64,000 nucleotides of DNA from Mycoplasma simbae ATCC 49888 (GTDB lineage: Bacteria; Bacillota_I; Bacilli_A; Mycoplasmatales; Metamycoplasmataceae), in contig NZ_JNJG01000004.1 in assembly GCF_000702705.1 (NCBI RefSeq), forward strand, positions 1 through 64,000, written 5' to 3'. Position numbers and translations under genes: made by a program. Below are positions 36,675-48,476 of the stretch, one piece after another (positions within the stretch are counted from its first letter, which is position 1; each line of letters begins with the position of its first letter). The notes under the pieces are model-generated. The model worked only from the letters and a program-made list of their open reading frames with translations. It did no database searches and was not told the origin of the DNA.

Positions 36675-37494
36675 CTTTTCCTTTCGCTAAAGCTACTTTT
36701 TTAGCTTTATTTTTTCTAACTTTGTAAGCAATGTACACGCTGTTTCCAATTAAGGTTAATAATAAAACAGCTGCTCCTACAACTAGTCCTCAACCTCTAA
36801 AGTTACCTTCGTAAAGTTTTGTACCTAGTGTTGAAGTGTTAGTTGTAGTTTTTAAAATGATGAAATCGTCAAAAGAAAGGAATGTTGCAACTAAAGCAAC
36901 GAAAATAATTGAAGGAATCATGTATACAAGGTAGGTTTTAAATCAACTTTTCACTTTTGAATAGCCTAAATCTTGGCTGGCTTCAAACAATGAACGTTCA
37001 AATTTTTCGCTACGTGGATACATTAATGAAATTCCATATGGCAATGCCATAACGGTGTGACCTACAATTCCACGTAATAAACCTTCACGAGCAACTGAAA
37101 GTGTACCGAAAAAGAATGTGAACACCAATACTAAACCAATAGCAGTAATGTTGTCTGGGTTGATGATTGGAATATTGTTAACTGATTTAATTGCTCTTTC
37201 GTAATTTTTGTTTTTTTGTCTTCATAAAGCAAAAACTGTAACTAGAGAAATTGATACAACTAAAACAGAGGTGAAAATCGCAATAATAATTGAGTTAATT
37301 AGAGCAATATCTCTACCTTCCTCAAAAAATCCGCTTCAAGATTCTAAAGTAAAAGTGTTTCAGGTTTGTGATAAATAACCTTTATCACTTGGTTTGTTAA
37401 AACTAAAGATTGCAGCAAAAACTAAAGGAATATAGGTGATTGCTAAGATAAAGTAAATGTATGTACGTTTAAAAAATTCACTAATCTTCGACAT
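36667..37494 (-). CDS. potC: Spermidine/putrescine ABC transporter permease PotC
   Basis: 275 residues with six hydrophobic segments, the usual PotC size. The EAA loop reads SLFEASQDLGYSKVKSWFKTYL, close to the E-A-A-x-D-L-G-A consensus, before the last spans; SFDDFIIL after it is typical of PotC (cf. SFDD). GGAGAG precedes the start, which lies within the 3' end of potB (14-base overlap). With PotB it forms the membrane channel. Confidence 0.88.
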
Positions 37495-38320
37495 TTCTAG
37501 CTCTCCTTGCCACTAGTTTAAGCACTAGTTTTGGTAAAAAGTTAATTACTGCATAGCAACCAATAAAGATAGCACTTACAACGATAACTAATACTGAACC
37601 TGCTGAAAGTTCAAATACGTTTGAAGCGTCTGAATATTGGTTAATTACCGAACCAACCGTTTGGAGCTGGGCGGGGTTAGAAAGTAGTTTGTCACTAATA
37701 ACAAATGTTGTAGCTGAGGCTAAAAAGATCAAGCTTAGCCCTGATAAAATAGCTTTGAAACTGTATGGAATTACAACTTTGAATAATGTTTGTAAACGGT
37801 TGTATCCTAAGTCTGAACTTGCTTCAATGATGTTTTTAGGCATGTCTTTAAACACTGAGTATAAAGGCATAATCATGTATGGAAGGTTTAGGTATGTCAA
37901 GGCTAAAATCATGAATCATTCAGCATTTAACACATCTTCGTCAAACATGCTTAGGAAAAATCCTCTAATTGCGTAAATTTTGGCAATTGTGAAAATAATC
38001 ATTGGTGAAAGAATTAAACTCATTGCATAAATTGGCAAGATCTTGCTTTTTGATGTAGCAGTAAAGTATGCGTATGGAAAACCAATTAATAAGCATAAAA
38101 TTGCTGAAATTACACCAATTTTTAAGCTCCGACCAATAATAACTCAGGTGTTAAATTCTTTAATAATTTGTGAAGAATCGAATCCTTCACGCGGGGTAAA
38201 GGCTTGAATAACGATTAAAATCATTGGTAAAACAATTAATAAAATCGCTATGGCAATATATGGTAAAAGAAGTAATAAACGTTTATTTAAAGATAATTTT
38301 TGACTAATTTTTGAATTCAT
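37481..38320 (-). CDS. potB: Spermidine/putrescine ABC transporter permease PotB
   Basis: 279 residues, six membrane spans. The EAA loop is NIIEASSDLGYNRLQTLFKVV, followed by PYSFKAILSG, and ATTFVISD matches the PotB-type segment after it. The ATG at 38320 overlaps potA by 17 bases. Its ribosome binding site is weak (GAGATT), so translation probably depends on ribosomes leaving potA. No other in-frame start near it is better. Confidence 0.87.
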
Positions 38321-39680
38321 CAGTTGAATAATCTCATTTTGAGTCTTTTGCCATAATGTGAACTGAGTCAATTGTTCATGAAATTGACACTTCATCGCCT
38401 TCTTCGAATTTTTTAGCAGTTTCAACAAAAATACTTTGTCCGTTTGCAAATTCAACTTTTAAGTAGTAGTAGCTTCCACGGTAGCTCATGTCAATAATTT
38501 GACCAATTAAGCCAGTTTTTTTCTTGGTTTCGTCAGCTAACATAATGTCAACGTCTTCAGGACGAATCAATACGTCAACTTCTTCGCCTGCTTTAAATTC
38601 ATCTTCTTCGTGAATAGTTTTGAAGGTTCTACCTAGAAAGTTTACAGTAGCATCTTCGTTAAATGTAGCGTTGTAGATGTTTGAACTACCAACAAATGAA
38701 GCAACTCACTTGTTAACTGGGTAGTCGTAAATTTGCTTAGGAGTGTCGTATTGCTCAATCACTCCATCACGCATGATTGCAATTCTGTCTGAAAGCTCAA
38801 GTGCTTCGTTTTGATCGTGAGTAACAAAGATGAAGGTAATTCCTAGTCTTTGTTGCAAACTTCTCAATAATTTTTGCATTTTTTCTCTAATTTTAGCGTC
38901 CAATGCACTCAATGGTTCGTCTAATAAAAGAATTGTAGGTTCAATAACTAGTGAACGTGCTAAAGCAACACGTTGTTTCATACCACCTGAAAGTTCGCTA
39001 ATGGCTTTGTGTTCTGAGCCTTTTAGACCAACTAGCTCAACAATTTTAGCTACTTCTTCATTCATTTCTTCTTTTGAAATTTTTCTAGTTAAATATTTTT
39101 TCTCAAATTTTTCAACTTGCATTTCAACATAGTTTTCTCATCATGAGTAGTTAAAGTCAGAAGCATCTAATCATTTTTGTCTTCTTTTGAACGGTAATGA
39201 GTTAGGTTTTAGTTTTTCCATTTCTGACTCATATTGAGTTTGTAATTTGTCTAACTTAGCCATTTCACTTTTGGCTTTTTGCTCTCAAATTTTCTTTTTT
39301 TGCTCCAATAAAACTTCGTGTTTAGGATTAATTGTTTCTTTAGGAATTCTTTTTAGAGCAAGACCATATTTAATGTTCCCTGATACATCTAAGTGTGGGA
39401 AAAGTGCATAGTCTTGGAAAATTGTAGATAAATCACGTTGGTGAGGTGCTAGATCTTTAATGTCACGCCCGTTAAATTTAATTTCACCACGTGTTGCTCT
39501 TTCAAAACCAGCAATCAGTCTTAAAATTGTAGTTTTACCTGAACCTGAAGGTCCTAGCAAGGTAACAAATTCACCTTTTTTAATTTCCAAATTAATATTT
39601 TCAAGCACTACTTTGTCGCCGAATTGCTTAACAACTTCTTTTAATTCAACAACATTTCGAGTATTTTGATTTTTGTCCAT
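38304..39680 (-). CDS. potA: Spermidine/putrescine ABC transporter ATPase PotA
   Basis: 458 residues against ~370-380 in most bacteria. Walker A is GPSGSGKTT (about residues 44-52), Q-loop FQDYALFP, signature LSGGMKQR, Walker B ILLLDEP with LSALD, H-switch FVTHD. The C-terminal regulatory (TOBE-like) domain starts around residue 340. The extra length is a ~90-residue charged insert between Q-loop and signature, rich in Lys, Glu and Gln (residues ~115-215). AAGGAGAATTT precedes the ATG. First gene of potABC-D. Confidence 0.92.
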
Positions 39681-39796
39681 AAATTCTCCTTATAAAAATT
39701 GTTGCCAAAATACTAGTTGGAACTAAACAGCTACAACTAATAATTGATGGAAGCCAAATCAAAAATATCTTCAAAATATTCTGCGTACGAAAACTT

Positions 39797-39816
39797 AGTG
39801 AACAGCAATGTTCACT
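39797..39816 (-). promoter_or_regulatory. Palindromic hairpin in the leader of the pot operon
   Basis: AGTGAACA pairs with TGTTCACT around a 4-base loop, about 115 bases before the potA start. A TATAAT on the minus strand at 39875-39880 could start a transcript that carries it in the leader. A small frame beginning MKDIRTTRAKK (ATG at 39867) runs through it but has no ribosome binding site and no recognisable product. The hairpin lacks a U-run, so it is not a simple terminator. Confidence 0.4.
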
Positions 39817-39904
39817 TGAAAAACTAGCTAAAATTTTCTTTGCTCTAGTTGTTCTAATGTCTTTCATGATGAAGCAATTATAAATTAATAATTTATATAC
39901 GTAA

Positions 39905-40365
39905 TTAATTATTTTTTAATTTTAAAGCCTCAATAATTTGCTCAACAATACGCTCAATAACACTAACACAAACTGAATTTCCGGCTTGCTTATATAGGTG
40001 TGAATTGGCCAAATTTGGCAATTTAAATTCACTTGGGAATCCTTGCAATAAAAAGCACTCTTTTGGTGTTAATTTTCTAATTTCATTTGTGTATAAAGAA
40101 TAGGAACGTTGTGTCCTTTTGTACCTATATTCGCAGTCAAAGTTGGACAAACATTAGACTTATTCTTTCGTACATATTGACGTCTTCATTGATATAGAGT
40201 TTTATTGGAAGTTACACTTTCTTTTAATTGCTCAAAATGTTTGAAATTTGATTCATTATAATAGAATTTTGAATCAATTTTTGAATCAAAATTGTTTCAA
40301 AAGTTTTAACAGCGTTTGGATTGTATTCATTGGCATAAACTAAGTATCCAAGTTTTTTAAATCAT
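39905..40365 (-). pseudogene. Decayed C5-cytosine DNA methyltransferase
   Basis: Three pieces of one C5 methyltransferase lie in order but in different frames. First, near 40300-40360, LGYLVYANEYNPNAVKTFE (motif II region). Second, 40119-40285, ending YQWRRQYVRKNKSNVCPTLT then ANIGTKGHNVPI (motif VIII-IX side). Third, from about 40075 to 39905, NEIRKLTPKECFLLQGFP and YKQAGNSVCVSVIERI (motifs IX-X). The catalytic PC motif and most of the middle are absent, and at least two frameshifts separate the pieces. It is therefore a non-functional remnant with an internal deletion. Its sequence differs from the intact methyltransferase at 47120-48373. Confidence 0.85.
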
Positions 40366-40573
40366 AAATGTTTAATAATAGCCCATAAATATTTACACCT
40401 CTTGAATAGTGTTTGCGTACTAAAGCGTTAAGTTTTTTTGATTTTTCATACATTTCAAACACAAATTTTGTGTCTTTATTTTTGATATTGGGATTGTAGC
40501 AAATCAAGGAATAATTTTGCAATACATGACCGGATTATATGAAGCAAAATGCAACGTCAACATATTAGTTGAC

Positions 40574-40605
40574 TTAATAACAAAGTTATTAACATGTTGT
40601 ATAAT
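40574..40605 (+). promoter_or_regulatory. Promoter and inverted repeat before pepF
   Basis: TATAAT at 40600-40605 is a good -10 box 24 bases before the pepF start. Immediately upstream, TTAATAAC-AAA-GTTATTAA (40574-40592) is a perfect 8-bp inverted repeat covering the place of a -35 box. It may be an operator. Confidence 0.5.
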
Positions 40606-40629
40606 ATAAAATTATTTTTTGGAGGTATT

Positions 40630-42456
40630 ATGAAGCAATATAAAAACATAAATGAAGTAGATAAGAAGTACCTTTTTGATTTAGATTGCTTGCTGGAAGG
40701 CAAAAGCATTGACGAATTATTCGTTGAGTATGAAAACAAATCACAATACCTTATTGACAATAAAGACGCTAAATACGAAACCATTGAAAACTATTTGAAC
40801 TATCTTGAATATATGCGTGAGTATGGGATTTTAAGCAATAGAATTAGCAATTACATTTCAAACTCGTCAAATCGTGAATTAACTAATTCTACTTTTAGTG
40901 AGTTAAACAATCGCTGAGAAGTGTTGAATCAAAAAATATCTGAGCAATTAGGCTCAGAACTAGTACGTTTTTTCAAACATATTGACAAAATGAAGCAATG
41001 AATCAATGATGAAAGATTGGCTTCGCATCGTAAAAATTTGCAAGCACTAATTGATGATTATGAACACAAACTAGATGATAATGTTGAAGAATACATTGTT
41101 CAGCAAGCCTTAGCTAATCCTTCATATGAAAGCGTGTTTAACCTAATTACCGATGCAGAATTAGATTATGGTTACCCAACGGACAGCAAGGGCAAAAAAC
41201 ACAAACTTTCGCCAGCAGTAAGAATTAAATTCATGAAATCTGATGATGCACAATTGCGTAAAAACACTGCCATTTTATACAATAAAGCCCATTTAAAACA
41301 CAAATCTTCACTAGCTAATTTGTTATTTCAACACTTCAACACTTTGGCAATTGAAGCCAAAACTCGTAAATACACTTCAACAGTGCAAATGTTAACTTAT
41401 TCAGATAGAGTTAATGATGAGCTATTGCAATCGTTGTTTAGTAAAGTTTCTAACCTTAAGCATACAATCAAGAAAAGAAGCGATTGATTCAAGAAATTTT
41501 ACTTTGCTAAATTTAAAGAAAAATGCAATCCCAAATACGATTCATACCGTGAATTGGTTAAAGTTAAATCAACATATACAGTTGACGAAGCTAAAGAGCT
41601 AGTTTTTAAAGCGCTTGAACCTTTTGGCAACGAATATTCACAAATTGTGCGTAAAGCACTTGATGAAAATTGAATTGACTTTATGACAATAGATAACAAA
41701 ATGTCGGGAGCTTATTCAATAGATTCAACCTACGGTCTTGACAAAAAGTACATTCTAATGAACTTTGATGGTGATTTAGGTTCTGTAGAAACCTTAGCAC
41801 ACGAATTGGGTCACTCAATGCATTCATACTTTAGTGACAAAAACAATGAAATTCACAATGCTTCATATCCAATATTTTTAGCTGAAATTGCTTCAATTTT
41901 CAATGAATTAATGCTATATGATCATTTATTGAAAACTTCAAATAATGACCTGTTTAAATTCAAAATTATTGACTCAATGATTGATGGTTTTATAGGTACA
42001 GTTTATAGACAAGTTGTTTGAGCTAACTATGAATATGATCTGTATAAAGCTGTAGAAAATGGGCAAGTAGGTCCTAGCTATGATGCTATTGCCAAAATTT
42101 ACTATGATAGCACCGCTAAATACCAAACAAAATTGCCTAAATTTGACAAAAATAAACAAATTAGTGCAGTTACCGTGCCACATTATTACTATGGCTTTTA
42201 TATGTATAAATACGCTATCGGACAACTTGTAGCAAACTTTTTCTTTGCTAGCTATAAACTAAAAGGAAAAGAATTTTTAGATAGCTATATCAATAACTTT
42301 TTATCAGCTGGAGATAGAGATTGACCGCTAAACACACTTAAATCAGTAGGTGTTGACTTAACAGATGACAATTTCTACAAAGTCGGATTTAGCTACTTTG
42401 AAGACCTGGTGAATCAATACATTCAGCTAGGCAAAAAAATATTTAAAATCAAATAA
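40630..42456 (+). CDS. pepF: Oligoendopeptidase F (M3 family)
   Basis: 608 residues, normal for PepF. A cytosolic zinc endopeptidase that cuts oligopeptides of roughly 7-17 residues. The catalytic helix [14 protein letters not shown] gives H391-E-L-G-H395, followed by [14 protein letters not shown], which carries the third zinc ligand Glu. The C-terminal [16 protein letters not shown] is the family's substrate-binding region. The start is set by GGAGGT; the ATG at 40630 begins [10 protein letters not shown]. The stop codon is 12 bases before the ABC exporter gene, so they are likely co-transcribed. Confidence 0.95.
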
Positions 42457-42468
42457 TTAAGGAGGGGT

Positions 42469-44271
42469 ATGTTTAAACTTTTTAACATTTTGCCGCGCAA
42501 AATTAAACTTAAATTTTTACTAGCTTCCATAATGGTTTTTGTAACCGTTATTATAGGTTTATTTTTGCCTAACTTTGTATCTCAATTTATCAAATTAATT
42601 TTCACCGATAAGCAATACCACGACATCGAAATCGTTAAAGGTTTTGTTTTATTCAAAAACGCTCAGCGTGACTACATTAAAAACGCGTTGATTATCATTA
42701 TTTCAGTTCAAACCATTATCACATCAATATTAACCTTTGTTTATACGTGAATATTTGTGTGGGCTGCTGAAAGTGCATCCTATTTCTATAGACTAAAACT
42801 ATATGAAAAAGTAAACGCACTAAGTCTAAAAAACATTGCCGATCTTAAACCTGAATCAATTATGACTAAAATTTCTAATGACGTTGCGGTCTTTTGAGAA
42901 TTTTTAGTTTCGGGTCTAAGAGTTGTAATTAAAGGTTTAATCATGATTATTGGTGGGGCTGTAATTGCCTTCATGGTCAATGTGTACATGGCTTTGGTGG
43001 TTGTTCCAGTTATTCCTACATTGCTATTATTAGTTGGGGTGCTTTCTAAATTTGTAAGCCCAATTATTGCCAAAACACAGGTTCAAGTTGAAGAAGTAAC
43101 CAAAGATATTGATGAAAATATTAAAGGTTCTTTAACTATCAAAACATTCAATCTTGAAAATATTAGAAACGAGCAGTTTAAGCAAACTAACTCATTGTGA
43201 TACAAATTTAACTTAAAATTCAACACAATTATTTCGCTTTTCCAACCCCTTTTCTTCTTGATCAACAACTTCATTGTTATTGGTATTTACATGTTTACTC
43301 GTCAACAAGTTATTAGTAAAGTCGCCACTGATCAAACTGTTGTTGAAATGAATATTTTTATTGAATATTTATGATTAATTGCTTTTGGTATTTTGCTAGT
43401 TACTGGATTTTTACAATTCTTTATTCGGGCTAAAGTATCGGCAAAAAGAATTTGAGAAGTGTTCCAAATTCAACCAGATAAATTATTTGTTCAAGATGGC
43501 TTGAACCTTATTGACAAAGACAAAAATATTGATGAACAAAGCTTTGATCTTTCAATTAAAAACTTGAACTTTAAATACTATAAAGACAATCCTAACTACT
43601 CATTAACCAACATCAACTTAGATGTTCCATATGGTTCAACTCTTGGAATTATTGGCCTTTTTGCTTCTGGTAAATCAACATTAGTTTCGTTGCTTCTAAA
43701 CAACTACGTATACGAAGAAGGTTCAATCAAGATTGCCAATAAAGAAATAAAAGAAGTAAATACTGAAGATTTATTGAAAGTAGTTGGAATTGTATACCAG
43801 GACCCAATGCTTTTTGGTGGAACAATTCGTTCAAATATGCTTTGATCTAAACCAGACGCAACCGATGAAGAAATCAATTTTGCGTTGCAAAATGCCTGTG
43901 CTTATGATTTTGTTTACAAACTAAGCGACAACATTGATCACCCTATTGTTCAAGGTGCAACTAACCTATCAGGTGGCCAAAAACAAAGACTTTCAATTGC
44001 GCGTACATTATTAAGAAAACCAAAAATTTTAATTCTTGATGACTCAACCAGTGCACTTGACAACATAACAACCAGAAAAGTTATTGAAAATATCAAGAAA
44101 AATTACCAATGTACAACAATTTTAATTTCACAAAAAATTGGTGCGTTAAAAAATAGTGATCAAATTGCCGTTATGGAAGCTGGAAAAATTACAGCTGTAG
44201 GTAAACACAACGATCTTGTTCAAAACTGCGAGTTTTATGCGCAAATTCACAACTCACAATTGGAGTTATAG
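42469..44271 (+). CDS. ABC exporter half-transporter, subunit 1 (degenerate ATP site)
   Basis: 600 residues: six membrane spans (about 1-310) then an ATPase domain. Walker A is G396-L-F-A-S-G-K-S-T404, with Ala where Gly is usual. The signature LSGGQ (500-504) is canonical. Walker B reads ILILDD, so the catalytic Glu is Asp525, and the switch His is Gln555 (ILISQK). Such a subunit cannot hydrolyse ATP normally on its own. AAGGAGGGG precedes the start. It pairs with the next gene, which supplies the complementary parts. Substrate unknown; the family includes lipid and drug exporters. Confidence 0.88.
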
Positions 44272-44286
44272 AAAGGAGGCTAATAT

Positions 44287-46095
44287 ATGACACAAAAACA
44301 AAAATACGGTTCTACTTTTGGAATCATTAGATTAGTTCGCAAATACTCTGAAAAATCTATTTGACTTTTTATCGCGGGTATATTAACCACTATTATTAAC
44401 TCTATAGCCTACATTGGCGGTGTGGTTTTAGGGGCTGTTGTTGCTACCAAAACATTCACTCCTGAAGCGTTTAAAAATCCAGATCAAAATTTTAATGATA
44501 ACTTCTTCATTTTAATGATTTGTTTGATGATCGCTTCATTCTTGATTTATTCAATCTTTAGATTCCTAGAATTTAGAATTTACATGATTTTAGGTTATTC
44601 AACAGCCAATAACATGCGTAAGATTGCAATGCAAAAATTACTAAAAATGCCTGTTTCTTTCTATGATAATGAACAAGCTGGTGATTTAATTTCAATTTTA
44701 GTTAACGACGTAAACAACGTATCAAACGCGTTGAGCCAAATATTAGTCCAAGGGCTTTCAAATATTGCTCACGTTATTATTACGACTACATTTATGTTTT
44801 TATACAGCGTCAACATTACGCTAATTGTGTTTGGAATCACAATGATTCTTTTCTCTGGCGGCTTTGTTATGATTAAGTTAGCTCGTCCATACGTTTCAAA
44901 AGTGTGAAAAGATTTTGGTGATTTAAATGCCTATGTTGAAGAAGGCATCAAAAACATGAAAATTACCAAAACTTTTGGTAGACAAAAAGAATCAACTGAA
45001 AAATTCCAAAAAATAGCTCACAACATTTATAAACACGCTTTCGTGGCCGATTTATACACACAAATGTTTATTCCTTGATTTATTATGTCAACAAACATTA
45101 TTGTGTTAGTAGCCGCTGCGTTTGCTTTGATTTTTAAAAACAATAACTGGCCTTTAATTAGTGTTTTTGTGAGCACTCCTGATATTGGATTTATTCTAGC
45201 CTTTATCGGCTTTATTCACAACATCACAGGTGCGTTGCAAACTGTAATTATGACTGTATTTGGCTCACAAAACGGGGTTATTTCAGCCGTTAGAGTTCAA
45301 AAAATTGCTGATTTAATTGAGCCTGATCTTTCACACGAAACTATTGATATCAAAGACGTTAAAGGCCACATTAAATTTAGCAATGTATGATTTAGATATG
45401 ATCAAAGCAAAGATGCATGACAATTAAAAGACGCTAGCTTTGAAGCCTTACCAGGCCAAAGCATTGCACTTGTAGGACCTACTGGTGCTGGCAAAACTAC
45501 TGTCATTAATTTATTAAGCAAGTTTTATGATTATGAAAAAGGTTCTATCACTATTGATGGTAATGAACTAAAAAACATCACTAAAAACTCATTAAACAAT
45601 TCAATGGCTACAGTTTTACAAGATTCATTCCTATTTAAAACCAATGTATATAACAACATTAAAATGGGTAATGATCACGCAAGTGAACATGAGGTTTATG
45701 CCGCTACAAAACTTGTATCTGCACATAACGCCATTTTAAGACTAGAAAAAGGTTACCAAACACCATTAGAAAACAATGACAACTTGCTTTCAAAAGGTGA
45801 AAAACAATTGCTTTCAATTGCTAGAGCTGTTTTAGGTAACAAAAAAATACTAATTTTGGACGAAGCAACGTCAAATATTGATACTAATACTGAAAAAATA
45901 ATTCAAGATGCCTTAGCTAACTCAATTATGAAAAATAAAACAAGTATTGTAATTGCCCACCGTTTAAGCACCATTAAAAACGCTGATTTAATTCTTTTTG
46001 TTGAAGATGGTAAAATCGTTGAACGCGGAACACACCAAAGCCTATTGGAATTAGGTGGCAGATACGCTGCTTTATACAAATCTCAATTTGCTTAG
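44287..46095 (+). CDS. ABC exporter half-transporter, subunit 2 (catalytic Walker B)
   Basis: 602 residues, same architecture as subunit 1. Walker A GPTGAGKT (397-404), Walker B ILILDEATS with Glu526, and switch His558 (VIAHRLST) are all canonical. The signature is L501-S-K-G-E505 instead of LSGGQ. This is the complementary defect to subunit 1: the two proteins together make one normal site (this Walker A/B/His with the LSGGQ of subunit 1) and one degenerate site, as in heterodimeric exporters such as TM287/288. AAAGGAGG precedes the ATG, 15 bases after the stop of subunit 1. Confidence 0.9.
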
Positions 46096-46101
46096 ACTAC
46101 C

Positions 46102-46136
46102 AAAATAACGGTAAAAAAGCCGTTATTTTTATTATT
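46102..46136 (+). terminator. Terminator of the pepF-ABC exporter unit
   Basis: AAAATAACGG pairs with CCGTTATTTT around an 8-base A-rich loop and is followed by TATTATTTTTT. Confidence 0.8.
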
Positions 46137-46216
46137 TTTTCCATTTAATATTCCTATAGTAGATATCAAATGTAATATTAATTAGATATAATTTTATAAC
46201 AACGACAAGGAGAAAA

Positions 46217-47089
46217 ATGGATAATATAGAAATTTTTATGTACATTTTTATGTATAAATTAGAGCAATATCTTATAAATAAAAAAGCAGATATAATTAAT
46301 TTAGCATTTCAAATTGACGAAGCTAACACCGATAGATCTCTAAAAGAGTTTTTGAAATACACAATTGAAAACGAATTTCATAACATTCTAGGAAACATTA
46401 ATGACCTTAGCATTAATGTTAATGGTGTAAACTACAACTTATCAAATTTTAATGTGCAAATAATAAGGGTTATTTTACCGGAAGAAATCGACATTGACTT
46501 AAAGAAAAAATTGAGAAATAATAAAAATAATTCTGTGTATACTGATCCCGACATATGTCTTGAGATAGTTATAGCAGGAGAAATTTATTATCAAACAGTT
46601 GAATTGAAATCTACAAAAAATAATTCCATCCCAGGGTCTAGTGTTCAGCAAATTAAGCCAACCGAATGAGTTATTTTTGTAAAACATTCAGGTGAAAACA
46701 TTGAAATATCTACTGGAATGTACGTTAATTCAATTAATTCTAAAATGCAATTTCCAGACAGAAGCCCAAGGCCACAAGTTTCTTTTAACGAGTTAAATAA
46801 ATGAAATAAGAAAAACCGAAAACTAATCGGTTCAACTCTATATTATAATAATGATGAAAATGAGGTGGAAAAATATGCATTTATCACTGATTGACAGTCT
46901 TTTTTGAGCGACAAATGGTTGCAGATGTTGATAAAATCTACAAAAATAAAACCAAACGAACCTTGATTTAACAATAATATGAGAAAATTTATCATTAAGT
47001 TTTTAGAGTATTATGATTCGTTAAGTAATTATGACAAAGAAGAGCTTAAAAAAGATATTGAAGAATTAATAACTGAGGATACATACTAA
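46217..47089 (+). CDS. Putative type II restriction endonuclease partner of the C5 methyltransferase
   Basis: 290 residues. Not assigned to a named family by eye. The segment TDPDICLEIVIAGEIYYQTVELKST contains PD, 18 residues, then ELK, a PD-(D/E)xK nuclease motif, near residues 110-135. It converges on an intact C5 methyltransferase 30 bases away, the classic arrangement of a restriction-modification pair. AAGGAG precedes the ATG, with TATAAT at 46187-46192. Recognition sequence unknown. The alternative is an unrelated DNA-binding protein. Confidence 0.68.
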
Positions 47090-47119
47090 CTTTACGTTTT
47101 AAGTTTTAATATTATCAAA

Positions 47120-48373
47120 CTACTCAGAGTCGTCATTAAAATATTTATTTCATTTAGCCGTCAAGTTCATTGCGATATTATAAGCTAACAGGCAAGGAAC
47201 TGCATTACCAATAATTTTGTAAGCGGAACTAGCGCTAACACTTACTAGATCGGTAGTTTTAGGTAAAATGAACTGGTACTCATCAGGAAATGTCTGCAGA
47301 CGAGCACACTCTCTTACGGATAATCTTCGTTCTTTTAAACCGGCAGAAAGCTCATCAATATTTCTCCCACCGTTTTTTAATTCAAGCCTTCTATATTCAA
47401 TGTTTCCATGATGTTCAGACCTTATGGTTGGTGCCACATTATCTAGGTTAATTTCATTATTGCCTTGTCCTTTTGATAATTTTGCTCTAGAATATTTTGA
47501 TTGAGAAGGATCGGTTGTTGTATCTGGTTCATCCAACCTTATAAAAGCATCTCTTGATCTCATAAAGTCGGACAAATTATCGCCATTGGCGCTATAGTTA
47601 TGAGTTGGGGTGGGGTAGGGATCATAATCAGAAATAATATACTCTTTTTGCAACTCTAATAATGCGGTTGGTTTTAATGCACTTTTCTTAAAACCGAAGA
47701 AAAAAACTCTTTCTCTAGATTGAGGTACACCGAAATTTGCAGCTTGCAATACTCTAGCGGGGATTACGATATACTCCTCACCCGAAGCTATGGAAAAATC
47801 TTTTTCTATTTTTTCTTTTGCTTGTTTTAAGCTAACCAATCCCTTAACATTTTCGGCGATAAACATTTTTGGTTTAACAATTCCTATAACTTCCTTCATT
47901 CACAAATATAATGTGCCTCTATTTTCGGTTTTTGTATCAAAGTCATTAGACTTATTGTGTCCTTTTTTGGAATTGAAACCTTCTCTATTTCCCGCTAGAG
48001 AAAAATCTTGACATGGAAACCCCCCAGTAACTAGATCAATATTTTCTGGGAATATAGAATTTCCACTTTTATGGTACTTAACTAAGTCAACAATACTTTC
48101 TGTTCTATAAAGATCGTCATTAATTTTTCTTTTTTTTGAAAAATAATTTAGTCAAGCGGTTTTGGCATCTAATCTTATATCATTAGCAAAAACTGTAATA
48201 AACCCAGTCTTTTTAAGTTTTACAAAGTCTCCATAATCTTCACTAATTCAGCTTTTATTTATTGCTTTGTTAATTGATTTGCTTAAGCACGTAAAATCTC
48301 CCTCGATACCTATGTCCATCCCGCCACAGCCACTAAACAGTGAAAGCACCTTTTTTTCATTAATAAAACTCAT
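47120..48373 (-). CDS. dcm: DNA (cytosine-5-)-methyltransferase, intact
   Basis: 417 residues. Motif [16 protein letters not shown] binds S-adenosylmethionine near the N terminus. Motif [13 protein letters not shown] has the catalytic Cys121. Motif VI is FIAENV (E174), motif VIII includes [11 protein letters not shown], and motifs IX-X end with [11 protein letters not shown] and YKIIGNAVP. The variable target-recognition region between ~240 and ~320 includes the segment [15 protein letters not shown] read the first ~160 codons base by base and they are intact with TGA as Trp. The ribosome binding site is modest (GCGAGG). It protects DNA from the convergent nuclease; the target is unknown. Confidence 0.92.
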
Positions 48374-48476
48374 ATTACCTCGCCTCGATGTCTATTAGTT
48401 ATTAAATTTTAACTTAATATAGTCAAATACTATACCGATTATAATCCATAAAAAATATAACATTTCAATAAAGCAC

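Noticed and set aside
39646-39867. Small gene beginning MKDIRTTRAKK upstream of potA
   Set aside because: It overlaps the potA start region, has no ribosome binding site and no recognisable domain. Kept only as part of the leader description.
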